Source of the DNA: an uncultured Spirochaetota bacterium
GTDB lineage: Bacteria; Spirochaetota; UBA4802; UBA5550
Direction: 5' to 3'
Assembly (NCBI GenBank): GCA_937872225.1
Contig: CALMRZ010000046.1
Location: forward strand, 1-64,000
DNA length: 64,000 bases
Shown piece by piece: positions 54,618-63,514 of the stretch. How positions within the stretch are numbered: position 1 is the first letter of the stretch; every line of letters starts with the position of its first letter. The position numbers and the translations under genes were made by a program. The notes under the pieces are model-generated. The model was given only the letters and a program-made list of their open reading frames with translations. It ran no database searches and had not been told where the DNA came from.

Positions 54618-55602
54618 TGTTCAACTCCATGAGTCCTTCAATGATGGTCAGAAGTTCCTGGATATTCCTTCCGGTTGCCGCCGATATCGGAAGGACATGC
54701 CTGTCTTTCAAGCTCTTGATTTCCTCTTCCAGATGATCATCGTCGACCAGGTCTATCTTGTTAAGGAGAATGTAATACGGTTTTTCTGTCAATTCACTAT
54801 TGTAGGTATTAAGCTCGGACCGGAGAAGATCCAGGGTGTACTGGAGGTCGGCGCCGGTGATATCGAGAATGAACAGTATGGCCTTGACCCTCTCGATATG
54901 CTGGAGAAACGAGAGACCCAGACCATGGCCCCGGTGTGCGCCTTCGATGATGCCCGGGATATCGGCGATCTTGCAGATGGTACCATCGTCATACTGGATA
55001 ACCCCCAGGTTGGGGACCAGCGTGGTGAAGGGATAATCGGCTATTTTGGGCCTGGCATTGGTGATCGCCGCAAGAAGTGTTGATTTGCCGGCGTTGGGAA
55101 GACCCACGAGGCCTATGTCGGCAATCAGTTTCAGGTTCAAGGTGATCCGCTTTTCTTCGCCGGGCATTCCCGGCTGGGAAAAGCGGGGGGTCTGGAACGT
55201 TGATGATTTGAAAAACGCGTTTCCCTTGCCGCCAATGCCGCCTGAAACGGCGCAATACCGCTGCCCGTCATCGAGAAGGTCCGCCAGTACTTCACCGGTC
55301 TCATAATCAATGACCTGGGTTCCGGCGGGGACCTTGACAATGCAGTCGGCGCCGTCCTTGCCGTGACGGTTGCCGCTCATGCCGGGGTGACCGTTTTCAG
55401 CCTTGTATATCCGGTCCTTGAAAAGATGGGAAAGGTTATGGAGCATTGTTTCGGCCTGGATATACACATCGCCGCCTTTACCGCCGTCGCCGCCGTCAGG
55501 CCCGCCCCAGGCAATGAATTTCTCCCGGTGAAATGAGACCGCTCCCTTGCCCCCATTGCCGGCCTTGACCCGTATGAATGTTGTATCTGTGAATTTAGGC
55601 AC
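54607..55602 (-). CDS. obgE: GTPase Obg
   Basis: A ribosome-associated GTPase involved in 50S maturation and the stringent response. The glycine-rich Obg fold (about 1-155) has GGDGGKGGDVYI and GVSFHREKF-type blocks. The G domain has GLPNAGKSTLL, and DIPGIIEGAHRGHGLGL. It ends at 331 residues without the C-terminal OCT domain of Gram-positive Obg. It is the third gene of the rplU-prp-rpmA-obgE-proB series, separated from rpmA by 153 bases that include a strong hairpin. Confidence 0.96.
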   Translation of the reverse strand: MPKFTDTTFIRVKAGNGGKGAVSFHREKFIAWGGPDGGDGGKGGDVYIQAETMLHNLSHLFKDRIYKAENGHPGMSGNRHGKDGADCIVKVPAGTQVIDYETGEVLADLLDDGQRYCAVSGGIGGKGNAFFKSSTFQTPRFSQPGMPGEEKRITLNLKLIADIGLVGLPNAGKSTLLAAITNARPKIADYPFTTLVPNLGVIQYDDGTICKIADIPGIIEGAHRGHGLGLSFLQHIERVKAILFILDITGADLQYTLDLLRSELNTYNSELTEKPYYILLNKIDLVDDDHLEEEIKSLKDRHVLPISAATGRNIQELLTIIEGLMELNSAT

Positions 55603-55698
55603 CTGAAGTTTCCTTGTTGGGATAGTCCGTAGTTTTCCCGATAGTCATGAAAACTTGTCCGCGGCCGCGAATTTTCCGATAGAACGGGCACAAACAAG

Positions 55699-55727
55699 AA
55701 ATCGCGTATCATTATAATACGCGATTT
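55699..55727. terminator. Terminator-like hairpin between rpmA and obgE
   Basis: A perfect 11-bp stem (AAATCGCGTAT and ATACGCGATTT, 7-base loop). On the minus strand it is followed by CTTGTTT. It would attenuate or end transcription after rpmA, leaving obgE to readthrough or another promoter. Confidence 0.65.
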
Positions 55728-55755
55728 ATAATACGACAAGTAGTTTAACGAACAA

Positions 55756-56013
55756 TTACGCCTGGGGGTAAACGGATACCTGCGTTCTTTTTTTATCCTT
55801 TCGTTCGAACGTTACCACACCGTCTATAAGTGCGAACAGCGTGAAATCCTTGCCGCATCCCACGTTATTGCCCGGATGGATGCGGGTCCCGCGCTGGCGG
55901 ACGATTATGGTGCCGCCCTTGATGAGCTGGCCGCCGTAACGCTTGACGCCGAGCCGTTTTGAATTGGAATCGCGGCCGTTACGTGTAGAACCGCCTCCTT
56001 TCTTGTGTGCCAT
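55756..56013 (-). CDS. rpmA: 50S ribosomal protein L27
   Basis: The 85-residue L27 begins [16 protein letters not shown], has [20 protein letters not shown] and ends VSVYPQA. Its N-terminus reaches the peptidyl transferase centre. It starts directly with the mature sequence and has no extra leader of the kind removed by Prp in Firmicutes (LRLDLQFFA type), although a prp gene lies just upstream. Confidence 0.97.
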   Translation of the reverse strand: MAHKKGGGSTRNGRDSNSKRLGVKRYGGQLIKGGTIIVRQRGTRIHPGNNVGCGKDFTLFALIDGVVTFERKDKKRTQVSVYPQA

Positions 56014-56033
56014 GACTTGCTCCTCTATAATCG

Positions 56034-56444
56034 TTACTTGTTTTCTGCAACAGTCTGTATTGCGATTTCATCAGGGTACTTCTTCTGCATGTCCAGCATG
56101 CCGATTAAGAATGATTCAAGAAGCACCCGCGTAATGGTCTTCTGTTCGGCGCCCAGGGCATCAAAATGCATCCGGATACTCATGATGCCTTCCTTGATGG
56201 TATAATCCGGGTTGGTGCCGGCTATTATCGTTATCGAACGCAATAGCGTAAGGGCTGAAAATGACACTGCCGCGCATATCAGGTTGTATCCCTTGGAACC
56301 TTCCTTTCTGGCGGCTGGGCTTTTTGCGCCTTCGGCGCTGAAAAGGGCGTGACCCTCCACAGTCACCCTTATGATTCCGCTGCCGTCTACATCGCAGCGC
56401 AGTTCGTTGTCATACTGGATGTTATGATACGTTACCGTTATCAA
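56034..56444 (-). CDS. prp: Ribosomal-processing cysteine protease Prp family
   Basis: It sits between rplU and rpmA like YsxB/Prp. The catalytic His is in [10 protein letters not shown], and the Cys in [12 protein letters not shown], the two family signatures. Between them is an insertion rich in Lys/Ser/Ala ([15 protein letters not shown]), longer than in Firmicutes Prp. In S. aureus Prp removes the N-terminal leader of L27. Here L27 has no leader, so its target is open. The 21-base gap to rpmA and 8-base gap to rplU indicate co-transcription. Confidence 0.85.
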   Translation of the reverse strand: MITVTYHNIQYDNELRCDVDGSGIIRVTVEGHALFSAEGAKSPAARKEGSKGYNLICAAVSFSALTLLRSITIIAGTNPDYTIKEGIMSIRMHFDALGAEQKTITRVLLESFLIGMLDMQKKYPDEIAIQTVAENK

Positions 56445-56452
56445 TTCAGCCG

Positions 56453-56767
56453 TTAACTGACCGTCAGTTCACTGATTTGTATCTGCGAATAATTTTGCCT
56501 GTGGCCTATGGTGCGCTCATGGCGTTTGCGCTTCTGGAACTTGATGCCCCTGACCTTTTCGCCCTTGAACTCGCCCAGAACTTTTGCCGTGATCTTCACG
56601 TTCTTCAGATACGGCTGACCGATCATGACCTTGTCGTCACCGGACACCATGAGGATTTTGTCTATGATCAATTCATCATTCGCTTTTTTTTCGAGCAGGT
56701 CTACGCTGATCGTAGAATCTTTTTCAACTTTGTACTGCTTTCCTGAAATTTCAACTATTGCATACAT
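56453..56767 (-). CDS. rplU: 50S ribosomal protein L21
   Basis: L21, 104 residues: MYAIVEISGKQYKVEKD at the N-terminus and KVRGIKFQKRKRHERTIGHRQ at the RNA-binding end. It follows the CAT tRNA by 35 bases on the same strand and probably shares its promoter. The ribosomal operon rplU-prp-rpmA continues downstream. Confidence 0.97.
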   Translation of the reverse strand: MYAIVEISGKQYKVEKDSTISVDLLEKKANDELIIDKILMVSGDDKVMIGQPYLKNVKITAKVLGEFKGEKVRGIKFQKRKRHERTIGHRQNYSQIQISELTVS

Positions 56768-56802
56768 ACCGTAATTATCCTTCCACTGATTCTGTAAGTA
56801 AA

Positions 56803-56876
56803 TGGGCCCAGAAGGAATCGAACCTTCGACCCCCTGATTATGAGTCAGATGCTCTAACCGACTGAGCTATGGGCCC
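56803..56876 (-). tRNA. tRNA with anticodon CAT (elongator Met or Ile2)
   Basis: Read on the minus strand: acceptor stem GGGCCCA/TGGGCCC, anticodon stem TCTGA/TCAGG around the loop CTCATAA, T-arm GGTTCGATTCC. The CAT anticodon serves Met, or Ile2 after lysidine modification by TilS; I cannot decide from sequence alone. CCA is not encoded. Confidence 0.9.
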
Positions 56877-56889
56877 TGTTTAGAGTGTC

Positions 56890-56918
56890 AATAGACACAA
56901 CTAGTCAAATTATGTCAA
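56890..56918 (-). promoter_or_regulatory. Promoter of the CAT tRNA and rplU operon
   Basis: On the minus strand, TTGACA (56918-56913), a 17-base spacer and TCTATT (56895-56890). Transcription would start about 7 bases before the mature tRNA. Confidence 0.55.
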
Positions 56919-57017
56919 GAAAATATTTTAAAAGAGCGATTCCATCTATCTTAAATTGAATGAACATATAGCATAGATGTCATTTTATCAGGCGCGGATA
57001 TGCATGGGGTTCCGACA

Positions 57018-58079
57018 TTACAAGAAAGAAACAAGGTTGCGGCCGTTCCGCTTTGACATATACAGGGCCTTGTCCGCCCTTTCAATAAGGGTGTTTTTGG
57101 ATTTATCCAGATCGATATCGTACTGGGTGACGCCGATGGAAATGGTGGCCCTGAGCTCCTTGTTGTCGTACACGACACAGGACTTTTCGATATTCTGGCG
57201 TATGCGCTCTGCCACGACCAGCGCTTCATGGATCTCGGTCCCTGGCAGGATCACCGAGAATTCCTCGCCGCCGTACCGGGACGGGACATCGTTCTGACGT
57301 ATGCTTTCCCTGATGATCTTTGCGACGTTGATGAGCACCATGTCACCGGCCTGGTGGCCGTGGGCGTCGTTCAGCTTCTTGAAGTGGTCAATGTCGGCCA
57401 TGATGACCGACAGGGGCCGGCTGAGCCTGTTGGCGCGGTTGATCTCCTCGATAAGCATCGTGTGAAAATAGTGATGGATCTTCAGCTTGGTCATCATGTC
57501 GGTGGTGGCCATTTCATAGAGGGACGCGTTGTGGATGGCGATCCCGGCGAGGGAGGCTATGTCGAGGAGATATTCCTTCTCGGTTTCGGTGAATTCCTTG
57601 GCGTTGATACGGTCACCGAGGATAATGAGGCCGTTGAGGATGCCCTTGCACATGAGGGGAACGATGAGGTTCGGCTTGAGCATCTTCAGTATGGCAAGGG
57701 ACTTCTCGCTGTCCACGCCCTCTTCGAGCTCGGTAAGGGTGTAGCACTTGAAGTTCTTTTCCATGTAGTGGATAACGTCAGAATCGGGCTCGAGCTCGTA
57801 ATCAATGGAATGGTCCACCTCGAATCCCTTGTAATTGCGGTGGAGGGCGAAATTCTCGTGGCCGATGCCCTTTTTGAGGAAAATCCCAGCCATGAGGAGC
57901 TGCATCTGGCCCATGCAGGTAAGAAGTATCGAATTGATAAGGATGTTGTATTCGAGTGTGGAATTCAGCCCCTTGCTGATCTCGATAAGCTGCTTGAGGT
58001 CGTATATCTTGCGCTCGTACTGTTCGATTTCCACCGGGAACTGTATGACAAAATTTGAATCGTCGTTATGTGCCATCAT
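57018..58079 (-). CDS. Diguanylate cyclase with N-terminal GAF domain
   Basis: It makes cyclic di-GMP from two GTP. A GAF-like sensor (about 45-190) is followed by a GGDEF domain (about 195-353). The active site is GGEEF (270-274), and DIDHFKKLNDAHGHQAGD is the metal and base site. An RxxD inhibitory site, RQND (261-264), lies exactly five residues before it, so product feedback inhibition is expected. It is the last gene of the operon that starts at the right edge of the window and follows hisA by 6 bases. Confidence 0.93.
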   Translation of the reverse strand: MMAHNDDSNFVIQFPVEIEQYERKIYDLKQLIEISKGLNSTLEYNILINSILLTCMGQMQLLMAGIFLKKGIGHENFALHRNYKGFEVDHSIDYELEPDSDVIHYMEKNFKCYTLTELEEGVDSEKSLAILKMLKPNLIVPLMCKGILNGLIILGDRINAKEFTETEKEYLLDIASLAGIAIHNASLYEMATTDMMTKLKIHHYFHTMLIEEINRANRLSRPLSVIMADIDHFKKLNDAHGHQAGDMVLINVAKIIRESIRQNDVPSRYGGEEFSVILPGTEIHEALVVAERIRQNIEKSCVVYDNKELRATISIGVTQYDIDLDKSKNTLIERADKALYMSKRNGRNLVSFL

Positions 58080-58085
58080 GTAACC

Positions 58086-58805
58086 TTACATGAAGCGGGC
58101 AATGGCTTCATGGAGATTTATCCTGCCGTCATAGACTGCCTTGCCGGTAATGCACCCCTTCAGGCCGGAGCCTTCGAATCGTGAAAGGGCCTCTATGTCC
58201 CTGAGCGAAGAGATCCCGCCTGATGCTATGAGACTGATATTCTTTATGTTTTCAAGTATTTCTCCAATGGCGACAAGGTTGGGCCCTGTCATCATGCCGT
58301 CCGTGGCAATATCGGTATAAATGATCTCCGATATGCCGCAGCCGGCAATTTCCCCGATGAGGTCCATGGCCTTCATGGACGAGGCCTTTTTCCACCCGTG
58401 GGTCGCCACCAATGAATTCTTCGCGTCTATGCCGGCGACCAGCATGTCGGGGAATTTGCCGATCATGGACTTGAAGGATTCTTCGAGTATGACCGTGCCC
58501 ACGATTATGCGCCGTATGCCCATGTCCGCGTACATCGTTACGGCTTCGGCGGTGCGGATGCCTCCGCCGATTTCAATCGGTATTGAAACCGATGACGCGA
58601 CGGCCGAAACGATGGCATGGTTCACCGGCTTGCCCTCGAAGGCGCCGTCCAGGTCAACCACGTGGATGAGCTGTGCGCCTGCCTCTTCAAAGCGCTTCGC
58701 GACATCGACCGGGCTGCTGGAGTATACGGTCTCCCTGTCGGGATCGCCCTGCAGGAGCCGTACGCAATTGCCGTTTTTTATGTCTATGGCCGGGATGATC
58801 AGCAC
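58086..58805 (-). CDS. hisA: HisA, phosphoribosylformimino-AICAR-P isomerase
   Basis: The fourth step of histidine synthesis, an Amadori isomerisation. A TIM barrel with MLIIPAIDIKNGNCVRLLQGD at the N-terminus, HVVDLDGAF and EIGGGIRTAE, and phosphate site blocks near IASGGISSLRDI. Length 239 is normal. Its start overlaps hisH by 7 bases. hisF and hisI are not in the window. Confidence 0.96.
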   Translation of the reverse strand: MLIIPAIDIKNGNCVRLLQGDPDRETVYSSSPVDVAKRFEEAGAQLIHVVDLDGAFEGKPVNHAIVSAVASSVSIPIEIGGGIRTAEAVTMYADMGIRRIIVGTVILEESFKSMIGKFPDMLVAGIDAKNSLVATHGWKKASSMKAMDLIGEIAGCGISEIIYTDIATDGMMTGPNLVAIGEILENIKNISLIASGGISSLRDIEALSRFEGSGLKGCITGKAVYDGRINLHEAIARFM

Positions 58806-59407
58806 ACGGCCCTCACGAAATTCTCGATTATCTTTAAACCCACGGTATGGCTTTTTTCAGGGTGGAACTGGGTGGCGATGATGTTCCCCTTTCCCACTAC
58901 GCAGGGAAAGCTCTTACCGTATTCCACTTCCCCGATGACCCAGCTGCGGTCCCTGACCTCGGGATAGTAGGAATGTATGAAATAAAAATAGCTCCCCGAC
59001 GGTATACCGTCAAGGGCCGTCGATTCATGAAGCAGGTCCACGGTGTTCCATCCCATGTGCGGCACCTTCAGGTCTTCGTCGTTAAACCGTACGACATCGC
59101 CCGGAATGATGTCCAGCCCCCGGTGCGATCCGAATTCCTCGCTCGTGGAGAAAAGCAGCTGGAACCCGAGGCATATGCCGAAAAAGTGACCGCCTTTTTC
59201 GATAAAGTCGTTGATGGGACCGATCCATCCCCGGGCCGACAGGTTATCCATGGCCATCCCGAAGGCGCCGTCGCCCGGCATTATGAGGGCGTCTGATTTT
59301 TCCACCGAGGACGGGTCGTCGGAGACCGCCACGCGGTCGGTGTATTTTTCAACGGCCTTGACGACAGACCTGAGGTTTCCCATACCGTAATCTATAACCG
59401 TGATCAT
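58799..59407 (-). CDS. hisH: HisH, imidazole glycerol phosphate synthase glutaminase subunit
   Basis: The class I glutamine amidotransferase that feeds ammonia to HisF. The nucleophile elbow is FGICLGFQLL. The His and Glu of the triad are in TQFHPEKS. It starts VIDYGMGNLRSV, as in the family. It overlaps both hisB (4 bases) and hisA (7 bases). Confidence 0.95.
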   Translation of the reverse strand: MITVIDYGMGNLRSVVKAVEKYTDRVAVSDDPSSVEKSDALIMPGDGAFGMAMDNLSARGWIGPINDFIEKGGHFFGICLGFQLLFSTSEEFGSHRGLDIIPGDVVRFNDEDLKVPHMGWNTVDLLHESTALDGIPSGSYFYFIHSYYPEVRDRSWVIGEVEYGKSFPCVVGKGNIIATQFHPEKSHTVGLKIIENFVRAVC

Positions 59408-59994
59408 AGCGTTCCCTTCGTGGAAGGGACCTTCCCTTTCAAAGAGTCGTCCCTGCTGGAGGCCCTGTACATGGCAATCCCCAGGGCCTTGAATATCGTT
59501 TCGTGAACATGGTGCTTGTTCTGTCCGTAATAGACCATGACATGGAGATTCACACCGGCATGGACGGCAAAGGCCCGGAGGAATTCATCGGTCAATTCTT
59601 CGCTGTAGGCGGCAATGGAACCGTTGAGCAGGGGCCCGGTATACTTGTAAAAGGGCCTCCCGGACAAGTCGACGGCCACCATCGTAAGGGCGTCGTCCAT
59701 CGGGATGGTGGCATCCCCAAAACGAATGATGCCCGCCTTGTCGCCCAGGGCCTGTTTGAAGGCCTGGCCGATGCAGATCCCGATGTCTTCAACGGAGTGG
59801 TGGTCATCGATCTGATTGTCGCCCCTGCAGGTCAGGTCCAGGCGGAACCTGCCGTGCCGGGACATCGAATCGAGCATATGATCAAAGAAAGGGACGCCGC
59901 TGTTGATGGATGATTGTTGGTTGCTGTCCAGGAACAGATCCGCCGTTATGTCAGTTTCTTTTGTTTTTCTTGCTACCGATCCTTTCCTTTCCAT
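59404..59994 (-). CDS. hisB: HisB, imidazoleglycerol-phosphate dehydratase
   Basis: The single-domain IGPD (196 aa) without the fused HisN phosphatase of E. coli. Manganese sites are in FFDHMLDSMSRHG, DDHHSVEDIGI and NKHHVHETIFKALG. The start ATG is 11 bases after the outer-membrane protein gene. It begins the histidine part of the operon. Confidence 0.96.
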   Translation of the reverse strand: MERKGSVARKTKETDITADLFLDSNQQSSINSGVPFFDHMLDSMSRHGRFRLDLTCRGDNQIDDHHSVEDIGICIGQAFKQALGDKAGIIRFGDATIPMDDALTMVAVDLSGRPFYKYTGPLLNGSIAAYSEELTDEFLRAFAVHAGVNLHVMVYYGQNKHHVHETIFKALGIAMYRASSRDDSLKGKVPSTKGTL

Positions 59995-60005
59995 GATGGA
60001 ACCGC

Positions 60006-62828
60006 CTAAAAATCAAATCCGATGCCCAATAACATGTTCGTCTGTTTTATTGACTTATTATCAAAAGCCCAGGCAAAGTCAAGTTTTAAAATTATTAGGG
60101 GGCCGACGGCCATGCGTAAGCCGGCGCCGAAATCCATTTTTAAATCATCAAGGCGCCCTGTTTTTTTGTCAACAAATCTATACATTCCATTCCACGCTGA
60201 GCCGGCGTCAAAAAACAGCACGAAGGCGGTGTTTCCCAGGCCGCCCCGCAGTGGCAATCCAAAGGTGGCCCAGTCTGTCGGCGTGATCCTCAATTCGGTA
60301 TTGAACAGAAACATGTTCCTGCCGGATATACTGTTCAGCCCATAACCCCGGAGGCTGCCGAACCCGCCCAGATAATGCCGGAATGTGCCGTTGTTGGTGC
60401 CAAGAAGGGTCCCTCCGGCGCCGTGAAAAAACAGGATGAAGTGTCTGCCCAGGAGAAAATGCCGCCGGAGGTCAATCCCGAGGCGGGTGAAGTGCTTATT
60501 TCCCGTAAAATCGAAGGCATGCTCAGCTATGATGCTAAGCCTTGTCCCCCTGAACGGGGCCATGAGGCCCCGGCGTTCGGAGCTGTATTCGCCATGGAAG
60601 GACAGCTTTGAGAAGGTCATGCGAAGGTCATGGGTCAAGTCTGGATAATGATAGTTCTTCTCATACCGGCCCGAGGAGAAGGTAACGGTACAATCTAACG
60701 ATTGGGCGGCGTGTATGCCGGCCGATATATAACCGCCATAATGTTCAATGCCGTGCAGTCCGAACGACTGATCCAGCAACAGGCCGGATACTGCCTCGCG
60801 TGAATGTACATCCAGGGGGCTGCTCCGGCGAAAGATGCCTGCGCCAAGGTCCGCACGGGATATCCGATAGTTATATGCAAGGCCCGCATTGATGTCATTG
60901 TGGCGGGGCCCCCGCAGATAACTGGCATCAATGACCAGTCGGTGACGACCCAGGTAATCGTTCAGGCCTGCCCGCAGATAGCAGAGATAACCGCTGTCCA
61001 TGGTCCCGGCCGCCCCGAGATTGAGATGTCCCGGTTGTAATGCCGGCTGATACGCATGGAATACATACTCGCGGGGATCTACGTAGGATTCTCCGAATAC
61101 GGCCGGCGCGAGGACCGGTACAACCGTTGACTGGTCGTAAGGCTGCGCGGCGCTGATACTCCCTGAAGAGAGACCGTCCCCGTTGTCCCCGGGCGTCGTG
61201 AAAATTAAGGATGAAGATCCTTCGCGCCACCGGGGATGGTCGCCTTTTGCGGGAATATCCTTCAGCCGTGACAGGGTCCTGGCGGTGAAATCGTAGACGC
61301 ATATTCCACGAGACCCCTTCCCTTCTGAAATAAAGAGCAGCTTTTTGCCGTCCGGCGAAATATCACCCTCAATGTTGTTGTCCCCCGCGGATATCAGTTC
61401 GGACCGTTTGCCGGATTTGATGTCGATCCGGTGAATCCGGTAGCCACGGGATGCGTAGTTTCCCCTGGCGTTCCAGTTGGTTGAAAAAATGACACTGCCG
61501 TCGGCGGTAACAGCGGGATAGCGGTCGCTGAAATCGTCATCCGTTATCCTGCTTATGGTGTTCCTGCCGCGGTCCAAGAGGTAAATGTTTTCAGCGCTTC
61601 CGGCAACGGCGGAAAAGACGATATGTTTGCCGCTGGGTGAGAGTGCCGGGTCCCTGACCAGGGCAAAGGGAAGCGGAATTATTTCGATGATTTTTCCCGA
61701 TTCTGCGTCGAGGAACAGAAGGCTGGGACGTCCCTGCTGTGTCACGGCAAGCATGATGGACCTGCCATCGGTGCCCCAGGATATCCTGTTGTCATCGGGG
61801 CCGATGGGGGCTATGCCGACGCAGCTGCCGGTCCTCAGGAATGTCCTGCCGTGCTTCATGGTGATGGACGGTCCCCCCGCGGCGTCCGCGACCAGCAGCT
61901 CAACACCGCCGCTGACAACGCGTAAAGCTGCGATTTTTTTCCCGTCCGGTGAAACAGCGGGAATCATGATGCTCGCGGAAGGGCCGACCGGGGCGTCAAC
62001 TTCCCGCGTCTTCTGCACCGGAGCGTCCTGACGGTAGCGTTTCTTCAGCAACGATAACCATTCGCTTTCCAGATCATCAATGGATTTCCCGGTCGCGGCC
62101 CTGATTGCGTCGTCAGGAGATGACGTGTCCAGAAACTCCCGCACCAGTTCGCCGAGTGCCGTTTTCCCATGGGCGGTTTCTATAAAATAACAGAACGCCT
62201 GGCCTTCAACAGATGCTTCATCGGCTTGGTCCGCTGTCAGGTCGTTCATCTCCCTGATCCCGGGAAAGCGGTTCTCTTCAATGATGTTCCTGAGCGCCCT
62301 GTCGGCCGGTCCGTCAAACCCGTCGGCGAAGTACCGGGCCATGCCCTCCGAGAGCCAGTAGGGCAGCCTCTGTTTCCGCAGAGCAGCGTAATGAAACGGC
62401 CTCTCCCCGGCCATCGAATACAGGAATGTTCGGGTCATGGCGGCAACAATCGAACGCTGCAGGTCTGCATAGGACCCGTTGAAGGAGACACGGATGCCTT
62501 GCCCGATCATGTCAGGGAACGGGGATCGGATGCCTGCTGGGGCAGTGTCGAGATGAACGGGGCCGGCGGGATATACGGCCAGGGGGATTATCCCGGTAAT
62601 TTCATGGCAGAGGCCGTCGGCAACGCGGATGTAACCGCTTTCGGCGATCTCGGCTGTCCTGATGGCCGCGGATTCCATGCCGGCAGGATAGTGAACGTCG
62701 AAATGCCTGGTGGAAAGGGTGTTCCATGAGAGGAATGTCGCGTCAGGAACGCCGGTTTCCAAGGGAACGGCCGGACTTCGCAGGAACAGAATGGACAGAA
62801 TTACAATGGTTGACGGCCTGAAGTTCAA
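60006..62828 (-). CDS. Exported protein: degenerate peptidase-MA domain, TolB-like propeller, outer-membrane beta-barrel
   Basis: A 940-residue protein with a signal peptide (STIVILSILFLRSPAVPL). The N-terminal domain resembles gluzincin/peptidase MA proteins: STRHFDVHYP and the conserved PYWLSEGMARYF (156-167). The HExxH zinc motif expected near 127-135 reads IVAAMTRTF, so it is probably inactive. A TolB/WD40-type propeller follows (about 285-600): SPDGKKIAALR, SPSGKHIVFSA, SPDGKKLLFISEG. The last 330 or so residues are a beta-barrel of the surface-antigen/BamA kind (YLGGFGSLRGYGLNSISG near the end). It starts at TTG 62828, overlapping the previous stop as TTGA. Confidence 0.85.
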   Translation of the reverse strand: MNFRPSTIVILSILFLRSPAVPLETGVPDATFLSWNTLSTRHFDVHYPAGMESAAIRTAEIAESGYIRVADGLCHEITGIIPLAVYPAGPVHLDTAPAGIRSPFPDMIGQGIRVSFNGSYADLQRSIVAAMTRTFLYSMAGERPFHYAALRKQRLPYWLSEGMARYFADGFDGPADRALRNIIEENRFPGIREMNDLTADQADEASVEGQAFCYFIETAHGKTALGELVREFLDTSSPDDAIRAATGKSIDDLESEWLSLLKKRYRQDAPVQKTREVDAPVGPSASIMIPAVSPDGKKIAALRVVSGGVELLVADAAGGPSITMKHGRTFLRTGSCVGIAPIGPDDNRISWGTDGRSIMLAVTQQGRPSLLFLDAESGKIIEIIPLPFALVRDPALSPSGKHIVFSAVAGSAENIYLLDRGRNTISRITDDDFSDRYPAVTADGSVIFSTNWNARGNYASRGYRIHRIDIKSGKRSELISAGDNNIEGDISPDGKKLLFISEGKGSRGICVYDFTARTLSRLKDIPAKGDHPRWREGSSSLIFTTPGDNGDGLSSGSISAAQPYDQSTVVPVLAPAVFGESYVDPREYVFHAYQPALQPGHLNLGAAGTMDSGYLCYLRAGLNDYLGRHRLVIDASYLRGPRHNDINAGLAYNYRISRADLGAGIFRRSSPLDVHSREAVSGLLLDQSFGLHGIEHYGGYISAGIHAAQSLDCTVTFSSGRYEKNYHYPDLTHDLRMTFSKLSFHGEYSSERRGLMAPFRGTRLSIIAEHAFDFTGNKHFTRLGIDLRRHFLLGRHFILFFHGAGGTLLGTNNGTFRHYLGGFGSLRGYGLNSISGRNMFLFNTELRITPTDWATFGLPLRGGLGNTAFVLFFDAGSAWNGMYRFVDKKTGRLDDLKMDFGAGLRMAVGPLIILKLDFAWAFDNKSIKQTNMLLGIGFDF

Positions 62829-63514
62829 AGAACCGAATCATCCTTGCCCAGGAAATATAATGATTTGATTTCTTCGGTTGAGACCCTGCCCTCGTTGATT
62901 ATGGTAAGGGTCCCCTTGCTGATGTCCACGACGGAGGGAAGCGTATGTTCCTTGCAGAATTCATCGATCAGGAGCAGACAGTCGATTTTACCATCCAGCG
63001 CGGCGATGATATCCTTTTTACGGAAAATGGGTTTTTTCTCCTTGTCGAGAAGCGCGGCATAGAGGCACGGTTTGCCGACATGCTCGATGATGTCCTGCTG
63101 GTATTTGCTCCGGGGCATGCGCACGGGGATGGATGTTCCCCTGGAGCCGATATCTTCCACGTAAACAATAAGCTCGCCGGGCCATATCCGGTGCATGAAA
63201 TCGAATTCCAGCTTGTCGATGTTTGCTATCTCGTTGAGCATTTTAAAAGAAGATATCATGCGGACCATGTGCTCGTCGGTGTCTCCGGTCAGCTTTTTAA
63301 TATGTTCGCGTTTTGCGGGCTCATTGATGCATACAAGACCGTAGATCGCGTCCACCGGCATCAGCACAGTATTGCCGTTTTTGATCATGGCGGACAGGGA
63401 CCGGGTTATGGACGGATCAATGGTGCCGTCTTTTTTCAGTTTCTTGATCGAAATGATATCAGTCTTCATTGTAGGCGTCACACCATCTTTGTCAGTAATA
63501 TAGCAATCAAACAT
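62825..63514 (-). CDS. YrdC/Sua5-domain protein, divergent
   Basis: A YrdC-like dsRNA-binding fold; family members make threonylcarbamoyl-AMP for the t6A base of tRNA. The block GNTVLMPVDAIYGLVC corresponds to the family PTDTVYGL, with Val-Asp-Ala replacing Thr-Asp-Thr. VRMPRSKYQQDIIEHVGKPCL corresponds to the later VRxP block. The usual KxR/SxN motifs are not clear, so it could be a YciO-type paralogue rather than TsaC. ATG 63514 was chosen since it overlaps the previous stop by 8 bases; 63469 is also possible, and the frame is open to 63544. Confidence 0.8.
   Translation of the reverse strand: MFDCYITDKDGVTPTMKTDIISIKKLKKDGTIDPSITRSLSAMIKNGNTVLMPVDAIYGLVCINEPAKREHIKKLTGDTDEHMVRMISSFKMLNEIANIDKLEFDFMHRIWPGELIVYVEDIGSRGTSIPVRMPRSKYQQDIIEHVGKPCLYAALLDKEKKPIFRKKDIIAALDGKIDCLLLIDEFCKEHTLPSVVDISKGTLTIINEGRVSTEEIKSLYFLGKDDSVL

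Noticed and set aside
55377-55739. Minus-strand frame of 120 residues overlapping obgE
   Set aside because: It lies over the start of obgE in another frame and over the terminator hairpin; obgE has strong family evidence.
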